A stretch of 64,000 nt of DNA, from positions 1 to 64,000 of the forward strand of contig CAJNAR010000183.1 of NCBI GenBank assembly GCA_905220665.1. The letters are read 5' to 3'. Positions 34,375 through 46,023 of the stretch are shown here, piece after piece (the stretch's first letter is position 1; every line of letters starts with the position of its first letter). The stretch is from Albugo candida. Taxonomy: Eukaryota > Oomycota > Peronosporomycetes > Albuginales > Albuginaceae. Both the position numbers and the translations under genes were made by a program. Under the pieces are notes generated by a model. The model was not told the origin of the DNA. It saw only the letters and a list, made by a program, of their open reading frames with translations, and searched no databases.

Positions 34375-35766
34375 TATAGCATGATTTGTTTCAAGTTAGC
34401 TTTTCTTCCGAAAGATTCACATTTAATTGCTTTTCCTATAACCCTATCGCTGAATCTGTAGCACCTATATTATCCTGCAAGAAGCAAAATTCTTTGAGGG
34501 GGAAACTCCGGATAAGTTTTGCACGAAATTGTATATATTTATATGAATACTCCAATATAACCCATTCGAAATGTAATCGCGTAAACAGCCCTCATGGAAG
34601 TAGTTGTCGTCCGTGTCGTTGTTGTAGTAATCGCAAAAATCAAGGGAGTATGACATATCAAATCATCGCCCCCGCTGCTGTCGCTAGCATATGCATCCAA
34701 ATTATCACTAGTCTCATTCCGTCTGTGTCTACATCAAGAAGGCTGATTCTACTTCACGAAATCGTCTTCAGAGTACGAATACTTGTTCGAGAACTTCCGT
34801 TACTGAATGTGATTTCAGAAATACATTTCTCCCTTTAATCTAACTAAGAAGTCTGGATTTTTTATCGCGTTTACAACGGCATTTCATATTAGGAGGCAGC
34901 TATTCCTCCCTCTTAATATCGAATTCGATACTCTTCAGCGTCTTTCTTTTCATCTACATCGATTGAAGTAGCAGATGCAACCCAAGCCACTTGCGTATCT
35001 CGGTACATTGATGTGTCTGCAGTAATTTCTCTGTGTCGATCGTGCCGAGATTCCCGACCCTAGAACCTCGTCCATCAGACGTATGAATTTGAGGACTCGT
35101 GTAGCTATCAAGGCTACGTGATAGCTGCGACCATACGATGATAATCTGGCGCCAAAAATTTAAAATGTGAAAACGCCTGTGGCGTGTTTGGGTGCTTCGC
35201 TCTATTTCTTGACGTGGTGTGGCCCACAAATCCGTTGTTATCGCTGTACTGTCACTAAGCTCCCGAGATGTATCAGCAGTTATGATTTGTATAATTTCCC
35301 TACAAGGGGACTCATGTTCGTTCTAGAATTGGGTGTAGTCATTGAAACGGGTTGTAGTTCGACATCGCACAAGAAAATATAGACATCAGCTTATTGGAAT
35401 ATCAACTTAGTCACTAGTTATTCACTGTTGGACTCGGTGTCATCGGTCTAGATGGGACTGAATGAAACGGTTGGAGCTCAAAGTTAGAAAGCATTTTGGA
35501 GTTGACTAATGGCAAAAAAGATGGTAGATACAGACTGCCATTATAGTCTGTCGATGTAATGAGTATTTTGAATTTTCAGTACCGTTATGTCTTTGAAATG
35601 ACGTCAAGGAAATCAGCATCAGCCCTTAGTCAATTCTCAAATTTCTTTGTGCTATAGATGATTTGCAGAAATTCTGAAGAACAAAATTGTATCGTTACCT
35701 TTCCGGCAACTCCAAGCATTTGATATTCTTGTTTATGTCCAAATTATATGTTCCGTAATTGACTAG
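34375..35766. other. Spacer between relic and effector pseudogene
   Basis: Holds the homologue of the right-arm 21500-22100 segment, including a minus frame of 91 codons at 34954-35229 that shares an LWATPRQ-like start. A 150-codon plus frame (34386-34838) is not supported by the related copies. No gene was called. Confidence 0.4.
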
Positions 35767-37821
35767 TTATTGGAGTCCTGGAGAAAACCTGACTGAAGAC
35801 TTGATATCTACATTCGTCAATTGGCGCAATCCAAACGGGCGTCTCGTGCGCAATACGCTCTCACCATGAGAAAGGCTTTGGCAGTACTTCCCAAGGCAGA
35901 CGGTTAGAACGGTTGATGATTCCGGACGCATCCATACATATCCATTATGTGCGACTTCGTTTCTGTAAAAGAAGAAAATCTCTGTATGCTCTGCTAAACA
36001 ATGTAAGCAATGATACAATTCAAAATCGGCATATGTGAACACCACTAACGCGATATCGCCCGAAACTGGCCAAATTTGGGAAGAATATGCTGGACTGGAA
36101 TGAGGTGAATATCTTCTCGGTGGAGTGAAAAGATCCATGCTTAGAGAAGGCCAAGCACCTACGGGAGCAAGTCTGTGTGTAAACGTGTCGGCCTTACTTT
36201 GTTCTGTCAAGCGCGCCATTATGAAGTCTCGGTGATGCATACAGAAAATATTGGGAACATTTTGAATCCTGGTACATTTGTACTTTCGAACACAGGTTGA
36301 TAATAGATTCCTGAATTCATTCGGGGTCGCTTTCCATTTAGACATAGATATATCAAAAAGTAAAGGAGACTGTCGAATAAGTTGAGCTTCATTTGTTATG
36401 CCCAGAAAAGACTTTATACAAGAGCGACATTTTCTTGCATCCGATTTGGTGTGATATACCGTAAAACAAGCTCTATCCAGTCGATTGTGCATTTCAAAAT
36501 TTGACGGCTTTGGGTATACTTCCAAATTATTGGAATGATGAGCAAGATTTTGTCGGCAGTCATCTGGGTGCAGCACCTCAATCATTCTGCATTTGAAACA
36601 AGACGACATTGGTTTGATAGTATCCGTGAAGATCAACGTACTATATAGAGACGAAAAGATCACTATGCGATAGCCTTTGACGTCTTTGAGAACACAACTG
36701 ATGCACTGCCATTGTAATATCGGTTGTGTACTTACTTTAATGCAAACGTATTCTTTGGCATGTAATATGTTGAAGCTATTTAGAGATGCAACCGCCTCTT
36801 GGAAAACCCCGTCGACTTTGTGGCGTCGTGCCATTCTATTGCCAGCAATAGTAGTTAGGACCTCTTGTAATTCCTCTTGTTGCAATTTATTCTCGTCGTC
36901 GGCATTTGGATGACTGATGAAAAAGATGTCATGTAATCTGTGACAATCGATGTAATTCAAGATCTTGATAGCCGGACAGAATACCTTGTCACAGTTCGCT
37001 ACTATAAGTGACGATGAATAATTACTGTGAAAGACGCACACACGAGCTGATCTTTTTTTCGAAGTGTGATATAAGTGAATTGATCGAACAGCGAACCATT
37101 TGCTGTGCATAGCCATGCACTCTCTGCAAACAGCTTCTTGCGGCGTAAAGGGTAGAATCATACATCGCATCAATGATTCAACAGTTTTGCCATATTGTGT
37201 GTTGACATGATCGTCAACTGGCATCTTTGAATTTAATACTGCTGGGTATGACATTATCAAAACTTTTGGCTCTTTTCTCTTGTAATGTTTCAGTAGTAAT
37301 GGGTCTCTGATCAGTTCATCATCCCAGAAGAACATTGGAATTTCAGATGATTCTTTCCAGATTAATGAAGACACTTCGTATATACTTTCTGTTAAAGATG
37401 TGGTTGATCCATCAGACCACTTCACTATCGCTTCATGCATAGAGCTTGCTAGTGAATGTACACTCTCAAGTTCATTCTGCTGTGTTCTATACCTGGGAGC
37501 TTTCATCTCGTTAGCAGGGAGCTTAGTCTGCTGTAACTGGTCTGACAATACACATGCCACGCGGTTGCTACAATAAGAAAGAAATGCTGTCATAGTGTCC
37601 GAGTGACCTTCTACCCAATAGAGCCTAAAGGCTCTGATTGCTGCAATCAAATGTATCTGCTTAATCCCCAAAGAACTTATGAGGCAATTATGACACGCAT
37701 CGAAATCTTATGTTTCTGAAAGGGTGACATTTAAGATACCAGATAGAGAAGTGATAAGGCTGAACGACTTCAGCAATAACAGCGTGGTGACGAATAGTGC
37801 GCATGGTCTTAAATGATGCAT
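35767..37821 (-). pseudogene. CX2CX5G (CHxC)-class effector with one nonsense codon
   Basis: Paralogue of the intact gene at 22306-24369. The ATG at 37821 opens a signal peptide (hydrophobic core LFVTTLLLL). Codon 38 is TAA (37708-37710) where the intact gene has CAA. Beyond it the frame is open for 647 more codons to the stop at 35767. CHNC falls at codons 43-46 with glycine at 52, exactly the register of the intact gene. Later cysteine pairs (CREC, CISC, CFKC, CLHC) and the HPDDC and GYVWMRP segments are conserved, but the second CHxC pair is lost (GHSD). The single lesion in an otherwise intact frame suggests recent loss, allelic variation or a sequencing error. A downstream Met would yield a protein without signal peptide. 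Confidence 0.85.
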
Positions 37822-38000
37822 GCTGTGTTTTTCAATCTGTGGAGGATGTCAACAGCGAATATTATTGGTAGAATGTACAGGAAATAATAATAAAAACCAA
37901 TCAACAATCTTTCAAATGACTTGATGCTGGGAAAGCGGTCTGAATTTAATCTTATAAGAACGGTTTCCCGCTGTGATTTTGTAAGTATCATTGTTGACCT

Positions 38001-40089
38001 AAACCAATAGTTCAGTGCGTGTGCGTAACTGAAAATTCAACACTGCTCCGGTCACGTCGTGATAAATAGTAGCCCAACAACCAAACTCGAGGCGGCATCC
38101 ATATGTGGTATTCGTATGGTATTTTATCCAAAACAATCGTCCGTTAATGCGTACTAGAAATAAAGTATCTTAATGCATTGTGATATACCACCATCTCCGA
38201 CAACACCCAGAATAAACAACTGATTACATGTATTTTGAATTGCATTAGGACTTCGACCGGGCATATACGATATCATACGCTCAAACTTTAGAAACCTTAT
38301 CAATGAAGGTTTGCTAGCTGCAATGCTATTGAGTCTGTAAAAAGCAGCTGTATAGATAAATTTCAATGGGCACTTTCACTTGATTTATGATACTTGCCAA
38401 TATACTGAGCTTTGCTGTTGCGGCAATAGATGCGTCGCTAGCGTTCGAGCTGTTAGCAGTATTGAGGGTGAAACACGTCTTGAAAAAGAAAGCCTCTTCC
38501 ATAACTTCATTGCTCCTTTTTAAATTCTCATTCAGTGGTTTCCATCAACGCTATACTTGCTTCCTACTGACATGGCCACGTATTCATTTTGTGTGATCTG
38601 CTCTACCGATCCAAAATGAATCTCGAGTGACGTCTCGAATTACAAACCACACTTGTATTCGTCTGAAATTCGCGAAAGATACTATATTTGGCAGTCTGAT
38701 GTCTCAACTCATTCCAATGCGCTACAAAGCCGAATGTAGTTATTTCCTAGTATCTCTGAGCTCGTATTGGTCAGTAGCTATCTCTGATTAAATTTCGAGC
38801 TTCGTAACAAGAATTGATTGTGAGACTGCAAAATTATCTTCTTTGCTTTATTTAAGGAAGGTTTGTCATCTCTATTCCCACAATTGAAGTTTCAAAAAGG
38901 CTGAAGCATATAAAAATTAGGAAGTCCAGTCCAAACACCAATTACTTTACAGCCTATAGGCGATCCTACATTGGTTAGATTTTTTCTTTACTGATAAAAA
39001 ATGTACATCGTTGCTGATACTACCTCGAGCAATAAAGGCACACCTAATACAACAGCAAGCGATCGCATGCTCTCGCTCGTCTTCTTATTCTGATCAATAC
39101 GCATCGTAATGGCGTGGTTTTGGCTTGGTTGTGTAACTTGTAGTGATTCACAGGACGCATGCATTAATTGCACTCAATATAAGTCTCATCTTTAAAAGTA
39201 AATGGATGCACAGAGTCGGCATACTGCATTATAATGGATCTATTGACGTCCAAAAAGCTACTCTCATATTACTCTAATGATCATTGCTGGTAGTGTAACG
39301 TGCAAGATGTATACAATCAATAACAGCTCCCGTACACGCAACTACCAATGAATGCGCCAAGACCTATATGAAACACACTGAGATTATTGTACTATTTACT
39401 CATCAAGTTTAATTCAGCAACAACAGTCTCTTGATGTGTTAATTTATTTGCATTACCCTATAATAACGAATTAATTGCGTTTCCATCCTTCAGCACATAA
39501 ATCCGTGCCATATTTCTAGCACTGATCGATTAAATGTTACTAGTTATGTCCGAAATCGCAGCTGTTCCGTGCCATAATCGTTAAACTGTATTGAACTTTG
39601 CGGACTCGTGGAATGGCTGATGTTAATTGTTAAAGACTGAGATGATGACAGACCAAACCATTATGTAGTTCGAATTTTGTCAGCTTTCCAAAGGGCGTTC
39701 CTGATTGCATGGAAATACACCAACAACAAAATAGGCGCATTCGGTACAGTACAAGACTGGAACAAAATTAAGGGTTTGTGAAGCCCAATCAAATGCAGAT
39801 ATCTTCGCTAAGAGTTCATCTTTCAATGTCAGTAGCGAGAGGTGCTTATGTGTGGAAGAATGATGTTTAATATGATAGAAGAAGAGTGAACGTGTATACA
39901 GTTCGAAACTCATTTGACTCGTTTCAAGGTATGCTTGGGAAGCAAACCTGGTCGCTGCATTTTCACACAAACCCTATCGACAACTTGAATCCTTATGAGC
40001 ACATTTTCTGCATGACATCATCAATAAAGAAGGGAGATGGAAGTAGAGGTTTTGATTTTGGGAATTTATGAAAAAAAGGAAACTGCTGC
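38001..40089. other. Intergenic, no confident gene
   Basis: Only short frames in all registers; no repeat, RNA gene or transposon signature was recognised. Confidence 0.4.
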
Positions 40090-40200
40090 GGACATACCCA
40101 ATTTTTGATACAGACACATACCTAAAAATGAAGGAGTCTATCTATCCCTAAAAATAGAAATTACAACATACCCCCTACTTTCGTACCTCAATGTCCACTG
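40090..40200 (-). repeat. Left terminal inverted repeat of the MULE
   Basis: About 110 bp. The inner part is the reverse complement of 43000-43068 and the outer part matches 46022-46096. The core ACCCCCTACTTTCGT here pairs with ACGAAAGTAGGGGGT on the right. Confidence 0.8.
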
Positions 40201-40809
40201 CTCTCAAGTCCACTTCTAGCTGGTGTTAGTAACACCATAAAAAAAGCTGAATTTGTTTCAAAGGAAAAGTAGCCTAGCAGGCAGTCATTTCAGAGTAGGA
40301 AAAAATCTATCCACAATTGTCTTCTATCAATTTGCGTTCTTCATAAACGCAGTAGAATGCAAAAATACCACAGGAATTACTATCCACTTGCTTTGTGCAT
40401 TTGGTTCAGGCGTGTAGGTACGCAAAAAAATGACACCATTATCTGATCATTTATCCGCATGTTATCGTCAAGCAATGGTTGTACAGATTCACGTAGGTCT
40501 CAATTCTCCTCAACAACATTGTCCCTTTTGGTATGGAAGAACACAGCAGGAAATTATCAACATAAATATGAAATTATTATCTCTGATTCAGTTACCGGCC
40601 TGGACAACTAAACTCCTTTAATTGAAATTACTCACCTCTACTATAGGGCACGACGGCATACAAAAGACGATACATGTTTACGAAAGCAATGACTCCATCT
40701 AGGAATCAGGCAAAGAATCCAGTAAAAGAGTTAGTAGGCTTAGATTAGCACAGGGTTGTAAACTAAGGACCTAATTGAACTGGCACTTTTAGTTTTTACC
40801 GGCTCGGAC

Positions 40810-42870
40810 ACTACATCTGCAGCCTAGTTCCTGTTCTTCTCCTCAGCAATTTTGTCATTAGCTGAATTGCTTGTTGTATTATGGAATAACAACGGAGAAA
40901 GTAAGTAGATGAATCAAACAATACCATTCCAAACTGATGCCCTACATACCTGTCGCAATTTTCCACACGTTCTTTGATTATGCCAACGCTTGCCACAATC
41001 TAGGCATTTGTTTTTCATTTTTCAGGTGGATGGTATTCAGAGGCTGATGGATCACGCCTGTTTAATTTTATAGACTGCTTTTGTGCAGGTCGCCCACGCG
41101 CTTTGACGGAAAGAATGTCCTGCTTAGCCAAAAGATCTCTCACCGCTTAGTGCAAACAAGCTTGTTCATGAAGAGCAGCACTATTATACACCTCATGAAT
41201 CTCGGAGTGTCTGCCTCCCAACTATTGATATTTCTTTGCACAGAATTCTGCGGACTCCCTTCCACACAGATCCGAAATGAGTGCAGGTCATCTATGGTCA
41301 TAGAATCGTTGGCCTGTTTAGTCTTGGTTGCAGAGTATGCTTGCAAGGCAAGCCAAATGTGACAGGCTCTGCACAAAGGCAAAGTTCGGGGAGTGATTTC
41401 CCAGCTTTCTGTATTACTTTCAATGCCTCCAACTGGGTGGAAATCTAGATGGATGAAGGGAACACATGTGAGACTTAATCATTTTATGACCTATTGCAAA
41501 ATGAATTATCATACCTTTTCGATGGCGAAGCTGGACATCACACACCCAAAAACCTGAAGAAGGGCATCCTGGTATTTGTGGATTTGTTATAGCGTATCTG
41601 CTGCCTCACCAACACGGATTGCATTAAGCCGGTGTTGAATAGCAATGTTAAGTTGGCCTACCACCTGTAGAAGGTCACCTGTCAACGTGTGGAGATATTT
41701 TTTGACGAACGAATTTGCACCTTCAGCTCGAAAGGAGGGGGTCTGTCCGAGAGGAAGGTAATTTCGAATCTATGCCTCCATGAAGTGTTCTTTCCAAGGC
41801 AGGCAAGTTTTGCGCAGATACGTGATGCACTTTACATGGGATTCCTCAAATTGGGCTTCAAATGTATCACACATATCTTTATCCTTGTTGACTGCAGAAC
41901 AGCGAACAATAGTGTTCCTATTGGCAACGAATTCATTCCAAGAATCAGCGGATAGAAATTCTCTTTTGCAGGCTGCCAAGATGTTCTTATTGATATGCCG
42001 AAAATCAAGGAAGTGAGTAACGCTAGGAAAAACAATTTCCATGCCATTGATCAATGCTACTTCTCTGTCAGCTACTAGGCAGGCAAGAAGTTTTCCTGAT
42101 GACAGCGAAATAGGACTTCTTCAGCGGGGTCATCCAAAAATATGAAGGAGTGGCATACCATACCGGTTCGTTTTATATGTACGGTGAATCGCAAAAACAT
42201 ATAGTATTTAGAGCTGTAGTGCCATTTCTCTCCAGCTCTGAGCTCATCCATCAAGGCATTCAAAGATGTGCTGCCTGCAATGTACTGCTTTCGAATAGAC
42301 GCTTTTTGGTTGCTGATGTCTTTTATTATGACCGCAATTTGAGGGCCCTAAGACGGCATCTTCCTCAAAACAGTTGCAATTTCTCTTGGTGGGCAGTTTC
42401 CCATTGACATTTACAACTATTTGTTGCAAATGCAGCGATGAAATTTTACTGGCTCCTGGATGGCCACTGAGGTCAACAGCAATCTCATGGATGTGCTCCA
42501 ACCGAACGTCATCGAGCAATCAACTTCTTGTTTTAGCCTACCGACCCAGCGAAAGGGGCAAAAATGTTGACGGATGGAAGATATCCGCTGGCGGGTATCC
42601 TCTACTAATCGCCAGTTATTTCTGTTAACAACAATCAGGTCCTATCCGTAACAAACAGCAGTGGATTTTGAACGGGCTATGGTTATAAAGAATCCATTGG
42701 ATAGTGCTTGTCGTTTTAGTGCCTCATCAATAGAGATTCGAGAAGTAAGGGATGTGTTTTCACCAAATCTAGAGGTGCAGTATTTGCGAGCAAAATATCG
42801 GAACTGGATGCCTGAAGAGCAGCAGGAGCGAGAGCGGTGGACAAGGTGGGCGGAGTGGACAGAGTAGACT
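40810..42870 (-). pseudogene. MULE transposase relic
   Basis: Minus-strand pieces follow the order of a Mutator-like transposase. An N-terminal FAR1-like segment (ISIDEALKRQALSNGFF and RSKST) comes first, then a SGHP-containing segment. The MULE core reads FFLDDPAEEVLFRCH, then CLVADREVALINGMEIVFPS, then HINKNILAACKREF (about 42200-41990). Next are an LPWKEHFMEA segment, a GDLLQVVGQLNIAIQ segment near 41660 and a CRACH C-terminal piece. Several frameshifts and stops separate them, so it is inactive as read. Established: MULE transposases use a DDE catalytic core and cut near long terminal inverted repeats. Confidence 0.8.
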
Positions 42871-42978
42871 GGGTAGTGGGCTGGTAGTGAACTGAGGATT
42901 GGAAGTGCTAGCAGCTGAGAACATGGCACCGGGAGTGGTGGACGGAGAGGTGGACGGAGTGGTTGCGGGACTGAGGTG
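42835..42978 (+). repeat. G-rich degenerate minisatellite near the MULE right end
   Basis: An irregular series of GGTGGAC / GGAGTGG / GGGTAGTGG units, strongly G-biased on the plus strand, unlike the AT-rich surroundings. It includes the pair GGTGGACGGAG / AGGTGGACGGAG near 42935-42960. It could form G-quadruplex structures. On the minus strand it corresponds to a low-complexity N-terminal extension of the transposase. Confidence 0.65.
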
Positions 42979-42999
42979 TAACAGGAGAGATATACTTAT

Positions 43000-43068
43000 T
43001 TATTTACTTTATTGACGGTACGAAAGTAGGGGGTTTGTTTGTAATTTCTATTTTGAGGGATAGATATA
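43000..43068 (+). repeat. Right MULE terminal repeat, inner half (interrupted)
   Basis: Matches the reverse complement of 40150-40200 and ends at the TA dinucleotide (43067-43068) where the DDE transposon inserted. Continues at 46024. Confidence 0.8.
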
Positions 43069-43300
43069 CAGTGCACGACACCTATAACCAGCATCTCCAC
43101 CCGGTGCGCAAGAATTTTTTGGGACACCCAATTACCAACTTAAACAAAAATCTCTCTCTATATCTTAAAAGTACATTGCCGTGGCTTTCTGGCAATAGAG
43201 TCGGATTTTTCCAATATTTATTTTTGATGAAGTTAGAAGCGTTTGAAGTTCGGCAAATTCTCGTGATTATGTATGGAGCTATGGAAATTTGGCCAGACAT

Positions 43301-43395
43301 CTAAAAATAGATACTTTCTTTAACCAATCAGAAAGGACCACCTAAAAATAGATAATTGTTTTAGCCAATTAGAGAGGACCATTTAAAAACAGATA
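43301..43395 (+). repeat. Left subterminal tandem repeat of the DDE transposon
   Basis: About 2.3 copies of a 41-bp unit starting CTAAAAATAGAT at 43301, 43342 and (diverged) 43382, each full unit with an ACCAATCA/GCCAATTA motif. The motif is the complement of the GATTGGTT motif in the right subterminal repeat, so these are plausible transposase-binding sites. Confidence 0.7.
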
Positions 43396-43458
43396 GTGTG
43401 TTAGAAATCTGATTCAGACTTACATATTTTCTTTGTTGGTTATGTGTATATCTGTAAT

Positions 43459-45494
43459 TTAGTTTAAAAGTGCATTAACGTTTATAAGAACAGAGGCTGG
43501 AATGCGACGGTGTAAACGGTACTTCTTCACTGCATATTCGGCAGCTTTTCCACTGAGACTTTTACGGTAGACATACATGTACCGCTGTGTCTTGCATGCA
43601 AATCGGCGAATTGTTGGCAAGCTGATTAAGGACATGGCAGAGGGGACAGTTTCTTGCAAGTCAGTCCAGGAGTAATTGCAGTGCTTTTGTATGTACTGCT
43701 TTGCGGCGCCCCAAAAGTTCTCAATGTAGTTCAACTCGCAACGAAGTTTGGGGTAAAATATAATTTTATGCCCAGCTGCTGCAATCACCTCCTCAAGTAA
43801 TATGCGCTGGGCAACAAAATCTGGCTGTTGGGACATGACAGTGCGAGCGCAGCAAGAAAGAGTATCAGAGCATCTGACATTACTTGGGCAAACCAAAATA
43901 AGCCAGGTTGCCAAAGACCACGTTCGCTTAAGACAGCCTTGATTCCCTTTGGTTTACCACATAGTTCCTCATTCTCATAATCGTCTGAATAAACCATGCT
44001 CTGAGGCACTTTGTCTCCATAAGTCGTTGGCCTTGAGAAAAGCACAGATTAATTAATTGTTTACAGTAATTACGGTGATGATTTATTTAAATCATACCTC
44101 ATTTTTGGTTGGTTTCCACCAGAGACAAGGTTCATTCTCTTTGCAACAAGTTCACCATCACCAGCAAAGTCAGCATGACTGGTTGCATTGTCGAAGGCAA
44201 ATAAAGCTTGAGCTCCAGGAAATTGAGCATTGAAGATTGGAATAGCTTTGTCACGGACTTGTGCATTCAGATGCTCTGTTGTCCACCAGCCGTCGTTATT
44301 ATTTCCAGGCTTCATGTAAACACAGCACTCTTTTGGCATATCAGGATACTCAAGCTGCTTTGCTTCATCGAGCGCCAAGCGCCCGCAAACATCAGTCAAA
44401 AAGTTGCTAAGGTGAAGGGAACGTCCTTGTCTTCTTTTTTGCAATGGCTGCTCTCCCTCCGGCAGCCAGAGTTTCCTTTGACCATAATTTGCTGAAAAAA
44501 CACTCTCATCATGCGTAACAATTATCAATGGTTCCACACCATCTGCAGGCCACGCCATAACTTCCGTAATTTCACCAGAGAAAACTGGATATCTATGGTC
44601 ATATGCCTTCATTAGTGCAAGAAACTCAGGTCGGTATGCCACAACATCAGCACGCTCATGTCCATCGATGTAGAGACCTTTGCGGACCACTCGAAAGCCA
44701 AGCTTCATTTCTTTCACCCATCGCATAGCAGTTCGGGATGATATTGTTGGTGGTGGTGCATAACCGAGGGAAGGGAGAATCGCATCATTAATGTGAAATT
44801 GTAAGGTTGGTGATGGCAACTGCGAATTTCATTTTGCGCAAATAGGTCTGTAATTGCCCCACAATGTCCTCATCCCACATAAACGACCAACTCTTTGCGT
44901 GTTTTCCTTGTCGGGACATTGGCAGCTTGTGGTCCTTTAGAAATGCACGTGCCCATGTGCGTGAAGCATGTGAGAAGTATGGGCCCTTTTCTATGGCTGT
45001 GGTGCCAAAGTCGCTTGCGCTCGTGCGACTTCTCCCATTTTTGTAAAGACGCAGATACAAACTTAGAGCTTGCACGCGTAGCTGCTATGCCCCATTCGGC
45101 TTCTTTGCTTTGCCAATTTTGACAATCTTGAAGATCTTTGCCAATTCTTCTATTGCACTTTCAAGGCCCCCTCTTCCCACAGTCTATCTTCAACATCGTC
45201 AGTTTTCGAATCATAGTCAGCAGAAACTCCCGCTGTCACAGGCTCTTGCCACATGAAATATCTGTTCAGCGTTCGTGAACCTTCTGCTGCCTTGCGCTGA
45301 TTCTGTTTGTGACGTCGGCGTGTCCGTGGTGAATCACCACCATAACAAAATGGGCGGTTAGTGGTTGGTACTGGAGCAATAAGAGCTGATGACATCGCCG
45401 CCTCCAGCTGTTTAACTGCACCTTTCAGTCTGCTCTTCTTCCTTGTCACTTGTTGGTTCCTCTCCAAAAATTTTATTCTCCATGTCATCAGCAT
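43459..45494 (-). pseudogene. DDE transposase (Tc1/mariner-like), frameshifted
   Basis: Starts at ATG 45494 with a basic N-terminus. The catalytic region shows THDES (first D), ALFAFDNATSH (second D) and ELNYIENFWG (final E), then the C-terminal GKAAEYAVKKY segment. A canonical intron, 44032-44097 (66 nt, GTATGA...CAAG), joins KMR to PTTYGDKVP in frame. Two single-base frame changes are visible, near 44800 (between the YLRKMKFA segment and the PSPTLQF segment) and near 43890 (just after GLWQPG). The region between 45150 and 45075 is not open in one frame, so another intron or lesion lies there. Closest in style to DDE transposases abundant in fungi, which may point to horizontal origin; this is an inference. 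Confidence 0.85.
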
Positions 45495-45871
45495 CTATAT
45501 TGTTTCCACTGTCAGGATCCTGTGAAAATAGTGGTGAACTGTGATGACTTCTTTTTTGTGTTTATCTAATGACAGCAGCGGCGCGCGGAGGAGTTGCTGC
45601 GCATGACTGTGAGGACTTTGTGTGACCTGATGATGCCGGTCCGCCCTTCCTATCGTCTGATCCCGTTATTGGGCTCATAACCTGTTTGCGTTTCTGGCAT
45701 TCTGCAGGTGTTTTTTGCGCTTTGATAGTTGTACCATGCTGCCTAGCGAATGTTTTTTGCTGTTTAGAATGTTTGAGGGTGTTGGTTATGTATCTACTGT
45801 ATGTAGTCTACATATATATCTACATAGGTGTCCACCCTATGGTTTCGCGTTACATATTAGTGTCGGATTCC

Positions 45872-45921
45872 GATTGGTTCACAAAACAGGTATTTCTCAC
45901 GTGATTGGTTCACAAAACAGG
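45872..45921 (+). repeat. Right subterminal direct repeat of the DDE transposon
   Basis: GATTGGTTCACAAAACAGG occurs at 45872-45890 and again at 45903-45921, a 31-bp period. The GATTGGTT core is inverted relative to the ACCAATCA motifs near the left end. Confidence 0.8.
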
Positions 45922-46023
45922 TTTTTGTCATGTTAGAAGTATACTCTGCATGAAATATATTTTTGAAAATTTGGCCGCAAAAATATGGGGGTGTCGGTTA
46001 TACTGTAGGTGCCGTGCACCATA

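Larger units (their letters stand above)
32900..38000 (-). repeat. Diverged third copy of the inverted-repeat unit
   Basis: Collinear, on the same strand sense, with the right arm and its flank (about 15170-24560): 33050-33480 matches 15300-15680, 33580-33620 matches 16295-16335, 34000-34220 matches 16740-16990, 34900-35500 matches 21500-22100, and 35767-38000 matches 22306-24560. About 600 bp (15680-16290) and about 4.3 kb (16990-21300) of the arm are missing here or were gained there. Divergence is substantial, so this duplication is much older than the near-identical arms. Confidence 0.85.
43069..46021 (-). mobile_element. Tc1/mariner-like DDE transposon inserted in the MULE
   Basis: A 2,953-bp element flanked by a TA target-site duplication (43067-43068 and 46022-46023). 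The termini are inverted: the left end starts CAGTGCACGACACCTA, and the right end read inward starts TGGTGCACGGCACCTA. Inside is one minus-strand transposase gene with an intron. The TA duplication and the restored host sequence on removal make the insertion boundary precise. Confidence 0.85.

Noticed and set aside
34386..34838. 150-codon plus ORF in the third copy
   Set aside because: The homologous arm sequence does not preserve it, and no domain is recognisable.
41780..42407. Plus-strand ORFs in the MULE
   Set aside because: Antisense to the recognisable MULE transposase core on the minus strand.
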